From: Nocardia anocheti
Lineage (GTDB): Bacteria > Actinomycetota > Actinomycetes > Mycobacteriales > Mycobacteriaceae
Length of the DNA: 64,000 bases
Assembly (NCBI RefSeq): GCF_029675105.1
Contig: NZ_JAQQFV010000003.1
Coordinates: 1-64,000 of the forward strand
Direction: 5' to 3'
Part shown: positions 25,023 through 33,506 of the stretch, piece after piece
Position numbering within the stretch: position 1 is the first letter of the stretch
How the letters are laid out: the number at the start of each line of letters is the position of its first letter
Notes under the pieces: generated by a model
Seen by the model: the letters and a program-made list of their open reading frames with translations, nothing else
The model's database searches: none
Told to the model about the DNA's origin: nothing
Position numbers and translations under genes: made by a program

Positions 25023-26341
25023 GGGGTGACCTCCAATCCTGGCGTGAGCGCGATCGCCTCGAGCTGCTCGAGCGACAGCGGTTCGGCCGGTGCGACAGCG
25101 GAGGAACTCAGCCGTATCCGCGTCCCCGAGGGCCGGGTGACGGTCACCGAGCGCGAGCTCTCGGCCCGCGGACCGTCAGCGGGCCATGTGCTGTAGGCGT
25201 TCTCGCGGGTCTCCACGACCGACCCGTCCGGCAGAGTGCGGGAGACGGTGCCGTCGGTCGACTCGGGCACGGAACCCGTGGTGATCGACACGCTCAGCCG
25301 GGAGGCGAGTCCATCGGTGTCGACCCGGACGACCTGGCACACGCCGCCGGAGTCGTAGCCGGGCGGTCGCAGATCGGTGAGCGGTCGGTCCAGGACATGG
25401 CCGTCGAGCGCGACATCGGCGAGGGCGGAGCCCAGGCGCCGCGCCGCGTCCTCGGAGATCGGATCGGAGCGATCGACGGTGATCGCGCACGCCTCGGGCG
25501 GTTCCGGACTCCCCGGCGGCACCGGCGTGCTCGCCCGCAACCCCGGCGCGGTGACCAGGGCGACCAGTTCGTCACGGTCGATCGGCACCGCCCCCGTGGG
25601 GTGGGCGTCGTGGTCGGCGGCATCGGTGACGTAGGCGCTCACCCGGCCGCCGTCGGCGAAATAGGCTGTCGCACTGCGGGACAGCGTGCGCACCCCGTCG
25701 GTCTCGGACCAGGTGTCGTGCAGGTCGACGGTCGCGTCCGCCAGCACCCGCCGCTCATCGAGATCGCCCGCCCGGCACGGCGGGAGCGGCCACCCGTCGG
25801 CGCGCACCGACAGCGACAGCGATCCGCCGCGCTCGCCCCGACGCACCGCCGCGGCGGCACGGGCGAAACCACCGAGCGGGTCGTCGGGTTCACCGAGGAT
25901 GGGCTGGAACACCAGCGACCGGTCGATCGAGTCCCAGTCCACGGTGACCCCGGTGGGCAACGCCGCACGCGCCGCCGCCGACATGGCCGTCGCCTTCGGC
26001 CCGGAGTACCAGGGGAAATCCGGATCGTCGTAGCCCGACTCCGCCGAGCCCGCCCACCCCACCAGCCCGTCCTCGCCGGGTGGTTCGACCTGGTCGCAGC
26101 CGGGAATCTCGACCGGGAAGACGACCTCGGGCGTGCGATAGGACTGCGGCCGGGCGGCCTCGGTGGTGACCCGGGTGCTCGTCGGCGGCGCGGTCGTCAG
26201 CTCCGGCTCGGTCTCGTGCAGCAGTCCACCGGCGATCACCCCGCAGGCCACCACGGACACACACAGCAAGCCGACCGTCCACGCGGTCACCGCGCTCGAC
26301 GGCTCGCGTGCCTCGTCGTCGCGTCGAGTCCTGTCCCGCAC
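25019..26341 (-). CDS. Membrane-anchored protein with internal duplication
   Basis: A 440-residue protein I do not recognise. One transmembrane segment (about 20-41, VGLLCVSVVACGVIAGGLL) follows a short charged N-terminus; the rest should be extracellular. A unit appears twice: a run of strands ending in PIDRDELVALVTAPGL near the middle, and another ending in PLSLEQLEAIALTPGL at the C-terminus. Cysteine pairs near each repeat could form disulfides. The overlap with the downstream propeller gene suggests the two proteins act together at the cell surface. Confidence 0.72.
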   Translation of the reverse strand: MRDRTRRDDEAREPSSAVTAWTVGLLCVSVVACGVIAGGLLHETEPELTTAPPTSTRVTTEAARPQSYRTPEVVFPVEIPGCDQVEPPGEDGLVGWAGSAESGYDDPDFPWYSGPKATAMSAAARAALPTGVTVDWDSIDRSLVFQPILGEPDDPLGGFARAAAAVRRGERGGSLSLSVRADGWPLPPCRAGDLDERRVLADATVDLHDTWSETDGVRTLSRSATAYFADGGRVSAYVTDAADHDAHPTGAVPIDRDELVALVTAPGLRASTPVPPGSPEPPEACAITVDRSDPISEDAARRLGSALADVALDGHVLDRPLTDLRPPGYDSGGVCQVVRVDTDGLASRLSVSITTGSVPESTDGTVSRTLPDGSVVETRENAYSTWPADGPRAESSRSVTVTRPSGTRIRLSSSAVAPAEPLSLEQLEAIALTPGLEVTP

Positions 26342-26522
26342 CGAGGTACCTTCCCGTCCACGTCGTGTCCGCTGGGCGACCCCGGCCGGAACCGAGCCAT
26401 GCTAACAATCTGCGGGCTGGCGCCCCTCGTGGATCGGCCGTCGACGACGCGGGCACGGGTAGGCTCGCGCGGGCGACCTACCGCACCCGCGGTGAACCCC
26501 GACAACGGCGGAGGAGTTGCTC

Positions 26523-27311
26523 GTGGAGATCGACCTGACCGGCAAGACCGCGCTCGTCACCGGCTCCACCCAGGGCATCGGGCTGGCCATCGCGGAAGGG
26601 CTCGCGCACAGCGGCGCCCGGGTCGCGGTGAACGGCCGCACCGCGGCGCGCGTGGACGCGGTGGTGGACCGGCTGCGCGCCGAAGGGGCCGACGCGCTGG
26701 GTGTCGTCGCCGATGTCACCACCGCCGACGGCACCGACCACCTGCTGGCCGAACTGCCCGCCGTCGACATCCTGGTCAACAACCTCGGCATCTTCGAAGC
26801 GGTCCCCGCCCGCGAGATCACCGACGACCAGTGGCGCGACTTCTTCGAGACCAATGTGCTCTCCGCCGTACGCCTGATCCGGGCCTACCTGCCCGGCATG
26901 ATCGAGCGCGGCTGGGGTCGCGCCCTCCAGATCGCCAGCGATTCGGCGGTGGTCATCCCGCGGGAGATGATCCACTACGGCGTGTCCAAGACCGCCCTGC
27001 TCGCGGTGACGCGCGGCTTCGCCAAGGACGCGGCCGGGACCGGCGTCACGGTCAATTCCGTGATCGCCGGGCCCACCCACACCGCCGGGGTGGAGGACTT
27101 CGTGTACCAGCTGGTCGACCGCTCGGTGCCCTGGGAGCGGGCGCAGCGCGAGTTCATGCGCGAACACCGCCCGCAGTCGCTGATCCAGCGGCTCATCGAA
27201 CCCGCCGAGATCGCGAACATGGTGGTCTATCTGAGCTCGCCGCTGGCCTCGGCCACCACCGGCGGCGCGCTGCGGGTCGACGGTGGCTACGTGGACTCGA
27301 TCCTGCCCTAG
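26523..27311 (+). CDS. Short-chain dehydrogenase/reductase
   Basis: A 262-residue classical SDR with the cofactor motif TGSTQGIG (13-20), NNLG (86-89), a serine in the catalytic region (Ser139 or Ser141) and Tyr152-x3-Lys156 in YGVSK. It reduces or oxidises a carbonyl/alcohol pair with NAD(P); the substrate is unknown. GTG 26523 is favoured over TTG 26517 because GGAGGAG ends 6-7 bases before it. It converges on the amine oxidase gene with 2 bases between stops. Confidence 0.9.
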   Translation: MEIDLTGKTALVTGSTQGIGLAIAEGLAHSGARVAVNGRTAARVDAVVDRLRAEGADALGVVADVTTADGTDHLLAELPAVDILVNNLGIFEAVPAREITDDQWRDFFETNVLSAVRLIRAYLPGMIERGWGRALQIASDSAVVIPREMIHYGVSKTALLAVTRGFAKDAAGTGVTVNSVIAGPTHTAGVEDFVYQLVDRSVPWERAQREFMREHRPQSLIQRLIEPAEIANMVVYLSSPLASATTGGALRVDGGYVDSILP

Positions 27312-27313
27312 CG

Positions 27314-28639
27314 TCAGCGACCGGCGGATTCGGCCGGGGCGAGCGCGGCGACGACCTCGCGGGCGACCCGCTCCCCGGATTCGATGGCGCCCTCGATGTA
27401 TCCGGCGTGCTCGCTCGCGGTCTCCGCGCCCGCCCAGTGCAGATTGTCCGAAGGTGCTGCGGGAAAGGGGAAATGGCCGTCGGTGTAGCCCGGCTTCGGC
27501 AGCACGGTGTAGCCGCCGCCCGCGTGCGCGTCGCGGTGCCAGGACTTCTCGTGCCAGCCACGCGGCGTGCGGATCTCGGGTCCGAGCCGCCCGGCGATCG
27601 CGCCCAGGATGCGCGCCCGACGGGCCTCGGCGGTGAGGTCGTCGAGCGCGCGGGCCTCGGCCCCGGCGACGAGGACGCACAGGTGGCCGGGTCCGTCGGG
27701 GGAGGAGGTGTCGAAGAAGGCCGAGCCCGGTTCGGTGAGCGACATCGTCTCCGCCTCGGCGCGCTCGCGCCAGAACGGGCGGTCATAGACGGCGATCGCC
27801 TTGTATACCGAGCCCATACAGGTGTTGTCCTGCAAGCTGATTCGCGCGGCGGGCAGCGGCGGATGGTGCTCGATGCGCGCGGCCGTCGGCGGCGGCACGG
27901 TGACGATCACCTTCGCCGCGCGATAGGTTCCGGACGCCGACTCGACGGTGACACCACTCGCGTCGCGGCGCAGCGCGGTGACCGGGCTGTCGAGCACCAC
28001 TCGCGCACCGAGTTCGGCGGCCAGCCGTTCGGCCAGCGTGCCCGCGCCCTCCACGACGAGGCTGTCCTGCGCGCCGCCGGAGGTGGTGAGCATCCCGCGC
28101 AACCCACCCTGGAAACGGACCATGTCGAGCAGCGCGCGCATCGAGACGCGATCGATGTCGGCGGTGGTGGCCACGGCGGTGACGACCGCCAGCAGCCGCC
28201 GCGCCCGACGGCCCGGCACGCGCGCCAACCACTCGTCCACGGTCCGGTCCCGCCACGAGCGCGGGACGCCCACCCGCGACGCGATCTCCCAGGCCGCCAG
28301 GACCGCGGTGGCCGTCAGTGCCGTCGGACCGACAGGAGCCACCGTGGTGTCGCCCTCGACGATCGAGGGCAACGTGGGCGTGCGCATCGGATAGACGGTG
28401 GTGCCGAGTTCGGCGGCCAGCGCCGCGAAACGGTGGTGCCCGTGGCCGATCCACTGACCGCCGAGATCGACACGCGAGCCCAGCACGGTGGTCTCGGCCA
28501 GGACGCGGCCGCCCGGCCTCGGGGCGGCTTCGAGAACCACCACGTCGACGCCCTCGCGACGCAGCGCGCGGGCCGCGACCAGCCCGGACATGCCCGCGCC
28601 GACCACGACGACCTGCGGGTTCGGATTCTGCTGAGTCAT
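27314..28639 (-). CDS. Flavin monoamine oxidase family protein
   Basis: A 441-residue flavin amine oxidase with GAGMSG at residues 14-19, the RRxG-like stretch RPGGRV, and the C-terminal motif LHWAGAETASEHAGYIEGAIESGERVA. It should oxidise an amine, releasing aldehyde, ammonia and peroxide. The neighbouring upstream region holds a perfect TetR-type palindrome (28679-28700), and the TetR gene is next on the same strand. A second, broken member of the same family lies at 29501-30499, so this was once a two-oxidase locus. Confidence 0.9.
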   Translation of the reverse strand: MTQQNPNPQVVVVGAGMSGLVAARALRREGVDVVVLEAAPRPGGRVLAETTVLGSRVDLGGQWIGHGHHRFAALAAELGTTVYPMRTPTLPSIVEGDTTVAPVGPTALTATAVLAAWEIASRVGVPRSWRDRTVDEWLARVPGRRARRLLAVVTAVATTADIDRVSMRALLDMVRFQGGLRGMLTTSGGAQDSLVVEGAGTLAERLAAELGARVVLDSPVTALRRDASGVTVESASGTYRAAKVIVTVPPPTAARIEHHPPLPAARISLQDNTCMGSVYKAIAVYDRPFWRERAEAETMSLTEPGSAFFDTSSPDGPGHLCVLVAGAEARALDDLTAEARRARILGAIAGRLGPEIRTPRGWHEKSWHRDAHAGGGYTVLPKPGYTDGHFPFPAAPSDNLHWAGAETASEHAGYIEGAIESGERVAREVVAALAPAESAGR

Positions 28640-28678
28640 CTCACTCCAGATGCGAATCGGGGCCGATCGGACTCCATC

Positions 28679-28700
28679 AAGTCATACGGCTGTATGACTT
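28679..28700. promoter_or_regulatory. TetR-type operator upstream of amine oxidase
   Basis: AAGTCATAC and GTATGACTT form a perfect inverted repeat with a 4-base spacer. It sits 40 bases before the amine oxidase ATG. The GTCATAC half-site recurs at 29462-29479. Confidence 0.7.
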
Positions 28701-28749
28701 ACGATAGGTCGAGTGTGACGGGCGACGCAAGGGGTGAGGCAACGCGGTG

Positions 28750-29388
28750 CTATTCCGGCTGGGTACGCGGGCGTTTGCCGCGCGCGACCGGCTGTGGGTC
28801 GGCGAACAGCACGAGCATCTCGATGGCCTGGTCCAGATCGCGCCGGGCCCGGTCGGGGTCGGGGTTGGCGGCGTACTGCAGGATCAGCCCATCGATCTGG
28901 GCGAGGGTCAGCCTGCCGATGGTCTCGAATCCCACCGCGCAGCGCTCGCCCGCGGCCAGCGCGGCCCGCTCGCAGAACTCGGTGACCGCGGCCGTGTAGC
29001 GCTCGTACTGCAGCCGGGCCAGACTGCCGTCGGACTCGCTGCGCAGCGAATACGTCATCAGCTCGTACTGCATGATCTGCAGCCCGGCACGGTTGTCCAC
29101 CAGGTGTTCCCAGAATCCGGTGACCCCGCGCCGCAGCGCGTGTTCGACCCCTCGGTCCAGCACGCCCTGCGCCTTCAGGGTCGCGGCGATGTCATCGATG
29201 AGTCGGATGATCACCGCGCGCAACAGCTTGTCCTTGCTGGGGAACACGTACTGCAACGTCCCGAGCGGCACCCCCGCCTGCGCCGCCACCGCGCGCAGGG
29301 TCGTCGCGGGCACCCCCACCTCGCTGAGCACGGTGACAGCCGCCGCGACGATCTGCTCCTCCCGCTCGGAAGCTTTGACGTAAACCAC
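28750..29388 (-). CDS. TetR-family transcriptional regulator of the amine oxidase locus
   Basis: A 212-residue TetR regulator with helix-turn-helix at about residues 10-55 (IVAAAVTVLSEVGVPATTL, then VPLGTLQYVFPSKDKLL) and a TetR C-terminal domain. GTG 29388 is chosen because GGAGGAG lies just upstream; longer in-frame extensions show no similarity. Palindromes carrying the same half-site flank the gene: one 50 bases downstream before the amine oxidase, one 74 bases upstream in its own promoter region. Autoregulation plus control of both oxidases is the natural reading. Confidence 0.9.
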   Translation of the reverse strand: MVYVKASEREEQIVAAAVTVLSEVGVPATTLRAVAAQAGVPLGTLQYVFPSKDKLLRAVIIRLIDDIAATLKAQGVLDRGVEHALRRGVTGFWEHLVDNRAGLQIMQYELMTYSLRSESDGSLARLQYERYTAAVTEFCERAALAAGERCAVGFETIGRLTLAQIDGLILQYAANPDPDRARRDLDQAIEMLVLFADPQPVARGKRPRTQPE

Positions 29389-29461
29389 CCGATCTCCTCC
29401 TGCCCGCGGCGCCCGAATATCGCGACAACTGTTGCACACCCACCCGACGTGACCTATTCTA

Positions 29462-29479
29462 CAGTCATACGTATGACTG
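29462..29479. promoter_or_regulatory. TetR-type operator in the divergent promoter region
   Basis: CAGTCATACGTATGACTG is a perfect 18-base palindrome sharing the GTCATAC half-site with 28679-28700, but with no spacer. It lies between the TetR gene and the second, broken amine oxidase, whose GAGGAAGG and ATG (29501) follow. Confidence 0.7.
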
Positions 29480-29500
29480 AATTGTGAGGAAGGTGTCGGA

Positions 29501-30499
29501 CATGACCGCGGTCCAGTTCGGCCGCCTCCGGCGACGTCCACGGCGCCGACAGCGACACCGTCGCGGCCAGCGCTTCCAACTCGGCCTGCACCCGTCCCGC
29601 TTCCACCCGCACCGTCGACGAGTAGTTGCGGGCCACCACCGACGACGCCGAGGCGCTGGCGTTCTGGGGTGCGGTGATCCCGGCCCTGTTCTCCGCGGAG
29701 CCCGCCGAGACGTCGCCTCATCGACGTCCTCGTCGGTGTCACCGGCGGCGCCCAGGAACTGCGCGTGGTCGGCGGCACCCATCAGATCGCCGAGCGGCTC
29801 GCCGCCGACCTCGGCCCGGACGTGCTCACCCTGAACGCGCCGGTCCACTCGATCACCCAGGACGACGCGGGCGTGCGCGTCGGCTGGCCGGACGGCACGC
29901 TCGCCGCCGCGCACGTCCTCGTGGCCATTCCACCGACGCTGGCCGGACGGCTGCGCTACACACCCGCGCTCCCCGCCGCCCGGGACGGGCTCACCCAGCA
30001 GATGCCGATGGGCTCGGTGATCAAAGTCCAGGTCGCCTACCCGACCCCGTTCTGGCGCGCCCACGGCCTCAGCGGTTTCGCCTTCGATCTCGACGGCGCG
30101 CTCAGCGTCACTCTCGACAACTCGCCGCCGGACGGCTCGTGCGGCGTGCTCGTCGGCTTCTTCGAAGGCGCGCACGCCCGCACCGCCGCCCGCATGAGCG
30201 CGACCGACCGCCGGGCCGCCGCCCTGGCCACCCTGATCGCCCTGTTCGGCACCGAGGCCGCCGAACCCGTCGACTACCTCGAACAGGACTGGATGGCCGA
30301 GGAATTCACGCGCGGCTGCTACGGCGGCAGGCTCGGAGCCGGAGTGTGGACCGAGTACGGTGCCGCGCTGGCCGAACCGGTCGGGCGCGTCCACTGGGCG
30401 GGCGCGGAGACCTCGGAGGTCTGGAACGGGTACATGGACGGGGCCGTGCGATCCGGGCTGCGGGCCGCCGCGGCGATCCTCGACCAGCCCGGTTCCTGA
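29501..30499 (+). pseudogene. Flavin monoamine oxidase, broken by deletion and inversion
   Basis: A good ribosome site (GAGGAAGG) and ATG at 29501 open the gene, but after about four codons it stops resembling an oxidase on this strand. From about 29509 to 29632 the family sequence continues on the minus strand (RVQAELEALAATVSLSAPW, then TSPEAAELDRG), so this segment is inverted. The plus-strand reading resumes near 29632 with DDAEALAFWGAVIPALFSAEP, shifts frame near 29710, and continues with LRVVGGTHQIAERL to the C-terminal VHWAGAETSEVWNGYMDGA. The FAD-binding N-terminus is missing. No working enzyme is possible; an internal GTG or ATG could at most give a fragment. Confidence 0.82.
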
Positions 30500-30554
30500 G
30501 GGCCGACGGCCTGTCGTTCCCACATCGCCGGGACCACGGAGGAAGATCACGCGG

Positions 30555-31169
30555 ATGAAGGCGATGGTGCTGGTGGGCCGAGCGTTCGAAGCGGCGCTGG
30601 TGATCGTCGGGCTGACAGTGGTGTGGTCCGGCGAGCCCGGCCGCATCCTGCTGGTCTGGAATATCCTCGCGGCCGTCTACGTCGGCCTGTGGCTGCTGCG
30701 ATTGCTGCGCAACGGACGCGCCGACGACCCGGCCGACTGGCTCGACACCATCCCCGGCACCTGGACGGCCCTGCTCGTGACCAGCCTGACCAGCGCGATC
30801 GGACTCACCGCCGTCGTCTCGATGGTCGCCGACGTCGACGACGAGTTCGGGCCCGTCGCCAAGGGGGTCGCGGCGACGGCGGCGCTGCTGGCCTGGTTCC
30901 TGCTGCATCTGGGATTCGCCGAACAGTACGCGCGCACCTACTACCGCCGCGTGCCCGCCCGGGTCCTCGAGTTCCCCGGCACCGAACGCCCGAATCTGCT
31001 GGATTTCGCGTACTTCTCGTTCACGATCGGAGTGTCGTTCGCCGTCTCCGACGTGGAGACCACCGGTCGGGCGATCCGGGCACAGGTGATGGTCCACTCG
31101 GTACTCGGATTCTTCTACAACGCCGCGGTGATCGGTGTCGCGGTCGGTGTGGTGACCGGAAAAACGTGA
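30555..31169 (+). CDS. DUF1345-family membrane protein
   Basis: A 204-residue membrane protein with about five predicted transmembrane segments: VLVGRAFEAALVIVGLTVVW, ILLVWNILAAVYVGLWLL, ALLVTSLTSAIGLTAVVSMV, AATAALLAWFLLHLGFAEQY and a C-terminal one. The motifs AEQYARTYYRR and LLDFAYFSFTIGVSFAVSDVE are characteristic of DUF1345, whose role is unknown. GGAGGA lies about 11 bases before the ATG. It follows the broken amine oxidase and may formerly have shared its transcript. Confidence 0.85.
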   Translation: MKAMVLVGRAFEAALVIVGLTVVWSGEPGRILLVWNILAAVYVGLWLLRLLRNGRADDPADWLDTIPGTWTALLVTSLTSAIGLTAVVSMVADVDDEFGPVAKGVAATAALLAWFLLHLGFAEQYARTYYRRVPARVLEFPGTERPNLLDFAYFSFTIGVSFAVSDVETTGRAIRAQVMVHSVLGFFYNAAVIGVAVGVVTGKT

Positions 31170-31181
31170 TGTCGGAACCGA

Positions 31182-33473
31182 TTACGCCGAGCGTTCGATG
31201 ACGACCTTCAGGTTCTTCATGATCGGCTGATCGCTCTGGGTACTGAAATCGCCGATGGCGCACAGCACATTGAGCTCCGGCATATATCCGGCCGCGCAGC
31301 CGCGCGGAATGTTGTACGGCACCACCTTGTACCGCTGGACCGAACGCCTGCTGCCGTCGCGCGCGATGCTGGTGATATCGACCTCGTCGAATTCCGACAG
31401 GCCGCGTTCGCGCATATCGTCCTGATTCATGAAAACGAGGGTGCGCAGATTCTTGATGCCCCGGTAGCGGTCGTCGTCGGAATAGATCGTGGTGTTCCAC
31501 TGGTCGTGCGAGCGCACCGTCGCCAGGGACAGCGTGCCGGGCTCGTGGAGTGTGTCGGGCAGGCGCACCGCCCGGAACTCGGCCTTGCCGCTCGGGGTGA
31601 AGAAGATCAGTTCCCGCGCGGGCTGTTTGATCCGGAAACCCAGCGGGAGGCGCACCCGCCGGTTGAAGTCCTCGAAACCGTCGAGGACTTGGGCCATGGT
31701 GTCGCGGATGCGGTCGTAGTCCTCGACATAGTGCTCCCAGCGGGTCGCGCTGTCGGGCAGGGCCGCCCTGGCGATCCCGGCCACGATGGCGGGCTCGGAC
31801 AGCAGATGCGGTGAGGCGGGCTTCTTCATCCCCTTCGACAGGTGCACCATGGCCATCGAATCCTCCACCGAGGTCTGCTGCAGGCCGCCGCGCTGGATGT
31901 CCTTCTCGGTGCGCCCCAGGCACGGCAGGATCAGCGCGCGCGTACCGTGCACGAGGTGGCTGCGGTTGAGCTTGGTGCTCACCTGCACGGTGAGATCGCA
32001 CTTGCGCAGCGCGTCGAAGGTGTAGGCGGTGTCGGGGGCGGCGAGGGCGAAATTGCCGCCCATCGCCATGAACACCCGCAGCTTTCCGGCCTGCATGGCC
32101 TCGATGGTGCCCACCACGTCGTAGCCGTCGGCGCGCGGCGAGGTGATCCCGCAGACCTCGTCGAGCCGGTCCAGGAAGCGCGCGGGCGGGTTGTTGTCGA
32201 TGCCGCAGGTGCGATTGCCCTGCACATTGCTGTGCCCGCGCACCGGCGACGGACCCGCGCCCTCGCGGCCGAGATTGCCGCGCAACAGCAGCAGGTTCAC
32301 GATCTCGCGAATGGTGTCGACGCCGTGTTCGTGCTGGGTGACACCCAGGCACCAGCTGATGATGCTGCGATCGGCGTCGCAGTACACCCGCGCCGCCTTG
32401 CGCACCTCGGCCTCGGTGAGCGCGGACTGCTGCTCGATCAGCGACCACGGCGTGGCCGCCACCGCCGCGCGATAGTCCTCGAAACCGTGCGTGTAGCGCT
32501 CGATGAACTGCTGGTCCAGGGCGTGCGGATCGGTGTCGGCTTCCTCGAGGACGGCCTTGGCCATGCCGCGCAGCAGCGCGAAGTCGCCGCCGATGCGCGG
32601 CTGCAGGTTCAGCGTGGAGGTGCTGGTGGCGTGGAAGGTGGCCATGTTGAGGAACTCGTGCGGGATGATCGTGCGGGTCGCGCCCGCTTCGACCAGCGGG
32701 TTGATGTGCACGATCTGCGCGCCGCGGCGATCGGCCTCGGCCAGCGCGGTCAGCATGCGCGGCGCGTTGGACGCGGCGTTGACGCCGAGGATGAACAGGG
32801 CGTCGGTGGTCTCCCAGTCCTCGAGATCACAGGTGCCCTTGCCGGTGCCCAGCGCCGCCTGCAGGGCGCGGCCGCTGGCTTCGTGGCACATGTTGGAGCA
32901 GTCGGGCAGATTGTTGGTGCCCAGTTCCCTGGCCATCAGCTGGTAGAGGAAGGTGGCCTCGTTGCCGAGGCGTCCGGAGGTGTAGAAGGCGGCCTGGTTC
33001 GGGTCGTCGAGTTCGCGCAGCGCCGTGCCGACCAGGGCGAAGGCGTCGGCCCAGCTGATCGGGACGTAGTGGTCGGTGGCCGGGTCGTAGCTCATCGGCT
33101 CGGTGAGCCTGCCCTGGTCCTCGAGTTCGCGATCGCTCCAGGTGGCCAGTTCCGAGACGCTGTGCCGGGCGAAGAATTCCGGACCCACCCGCTTGTGGGT
33201 CATCTCCCAGGTGACGTGCTTGATCCCGTTCTCGCAGATATCCAGATGAATGCCCTTGATCGAATCGGGCCACGCGCAGCCGGGACAGTCGAACCCGCCG
33301 TTCTCGTGGTTCATCTTCAGGATGGCGCGCGAACCGAGAATCGGTTCTTTCTCTTTCCCGATCATGAACTCGGTGACGGATTTCGCGGCGCCCCAGCCCG
33401 CGGCCGGATGGTGATAGGGCGAGAATTCCGGACCGTCGTCGGAGTCGAGTCGATTGCTGGAATCGATGGCCAT
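31182..33473 (-). CDS. FdhF/YdeP-family molybdopterin oxidoreductase
   Basis: A 763-residue molybdenum-cofactor enzyme of the FdhF/YdeP group, related to formate dehydrogenase alpha chains. The N-terminal Cys63-Pro-Gly-Cys66 (FDCPGCAWPD) and the DCSNMCHEASG segment with Cys196 are family hallmarks; the full [4Fe-4S] cysteine set of true formate dehydrogenases is not seen. The C-terminal molydopterin-binding domain includes FVPSGKAEF-like FFTPSGKAEFRAV. Substrate is unknown; E. coli YdeP is linked to acid resistance. No fdhD chaperone gene lies alongside. It precedes an MFS gene on the same strand. Confidence 0.9.
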   Translation of the reverse strand: MAIDSSNRLDSDDGPEFSPYHHPAAGWGAAKSVTEFMIGKEKEPILGSRAILKMNHENGGFDCPGCAWPDSIKGIHLDICENGIKHVTWEMTHKRVGPEFFARHSVSELATWSDRELEDQGRLTEPMSYDPATDHYVPISWADAFALVGTALRELDDPNQAAFYTSGRLGNEATFLYQLMARELGTNNLPDCSNMCHEASGRALQAALGTGKGTCDLEDWETTDALFILGVNAASNAPRMLTALAEADRRGAQIVHINPLVEAGATRTIIPHEFLNMATFHATSTSTLNLQPRIGGDFALLRGMAKAVLEEADTDPHALDQQFIERYTHGFEDYRAAVAATPWSLIEQQSALTEAEVRKAARVYCDADRSIISWCLGVTQHEHGVDTIREIVNLLLLRGNLGREGAGPSPVRGHSNVQGNRTCGIDNNPPARFLDRLDEVCGITSPRADGYDVVGTIEAMQAGKLRVFMAMGGNFALAAPDTAYTFDALRKCDLTVQVSTKLNRSHLVHGTRALILPCLGRTEKDIQRGGLQQTSVEDSMAMVHLSKGMKKPASPHLLSEPAIVAGIARAALPDSATRWEHYVEDYDRIRDTMAQVLDGFEDFNRRVRLPLGFRIKQPARELIFFTPSGKAEFRAVRLPDTLHEPGTLSLATVRSHDQWNTTIYSDDDRYRGIKNLRTLVFMNQDDMRERGLSEFDEVDITSIARDGSRRSVQRYKVVPYNIPRGCAAGYMPELNVLCAIGDFSTQSDQPIMKNLKVVIERSA

Positions 33474-33506
33474 GACAATCCCTTCGACGACGGTCGAAAA
33501 TCTCTT

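Noticed and set aside
29454..29639. Minus-strand frame with amine oxidase similarity, considered as a separate gene
   Set aside because: It is only the inverted piece of the broken amine oxidase, not an independent gene.
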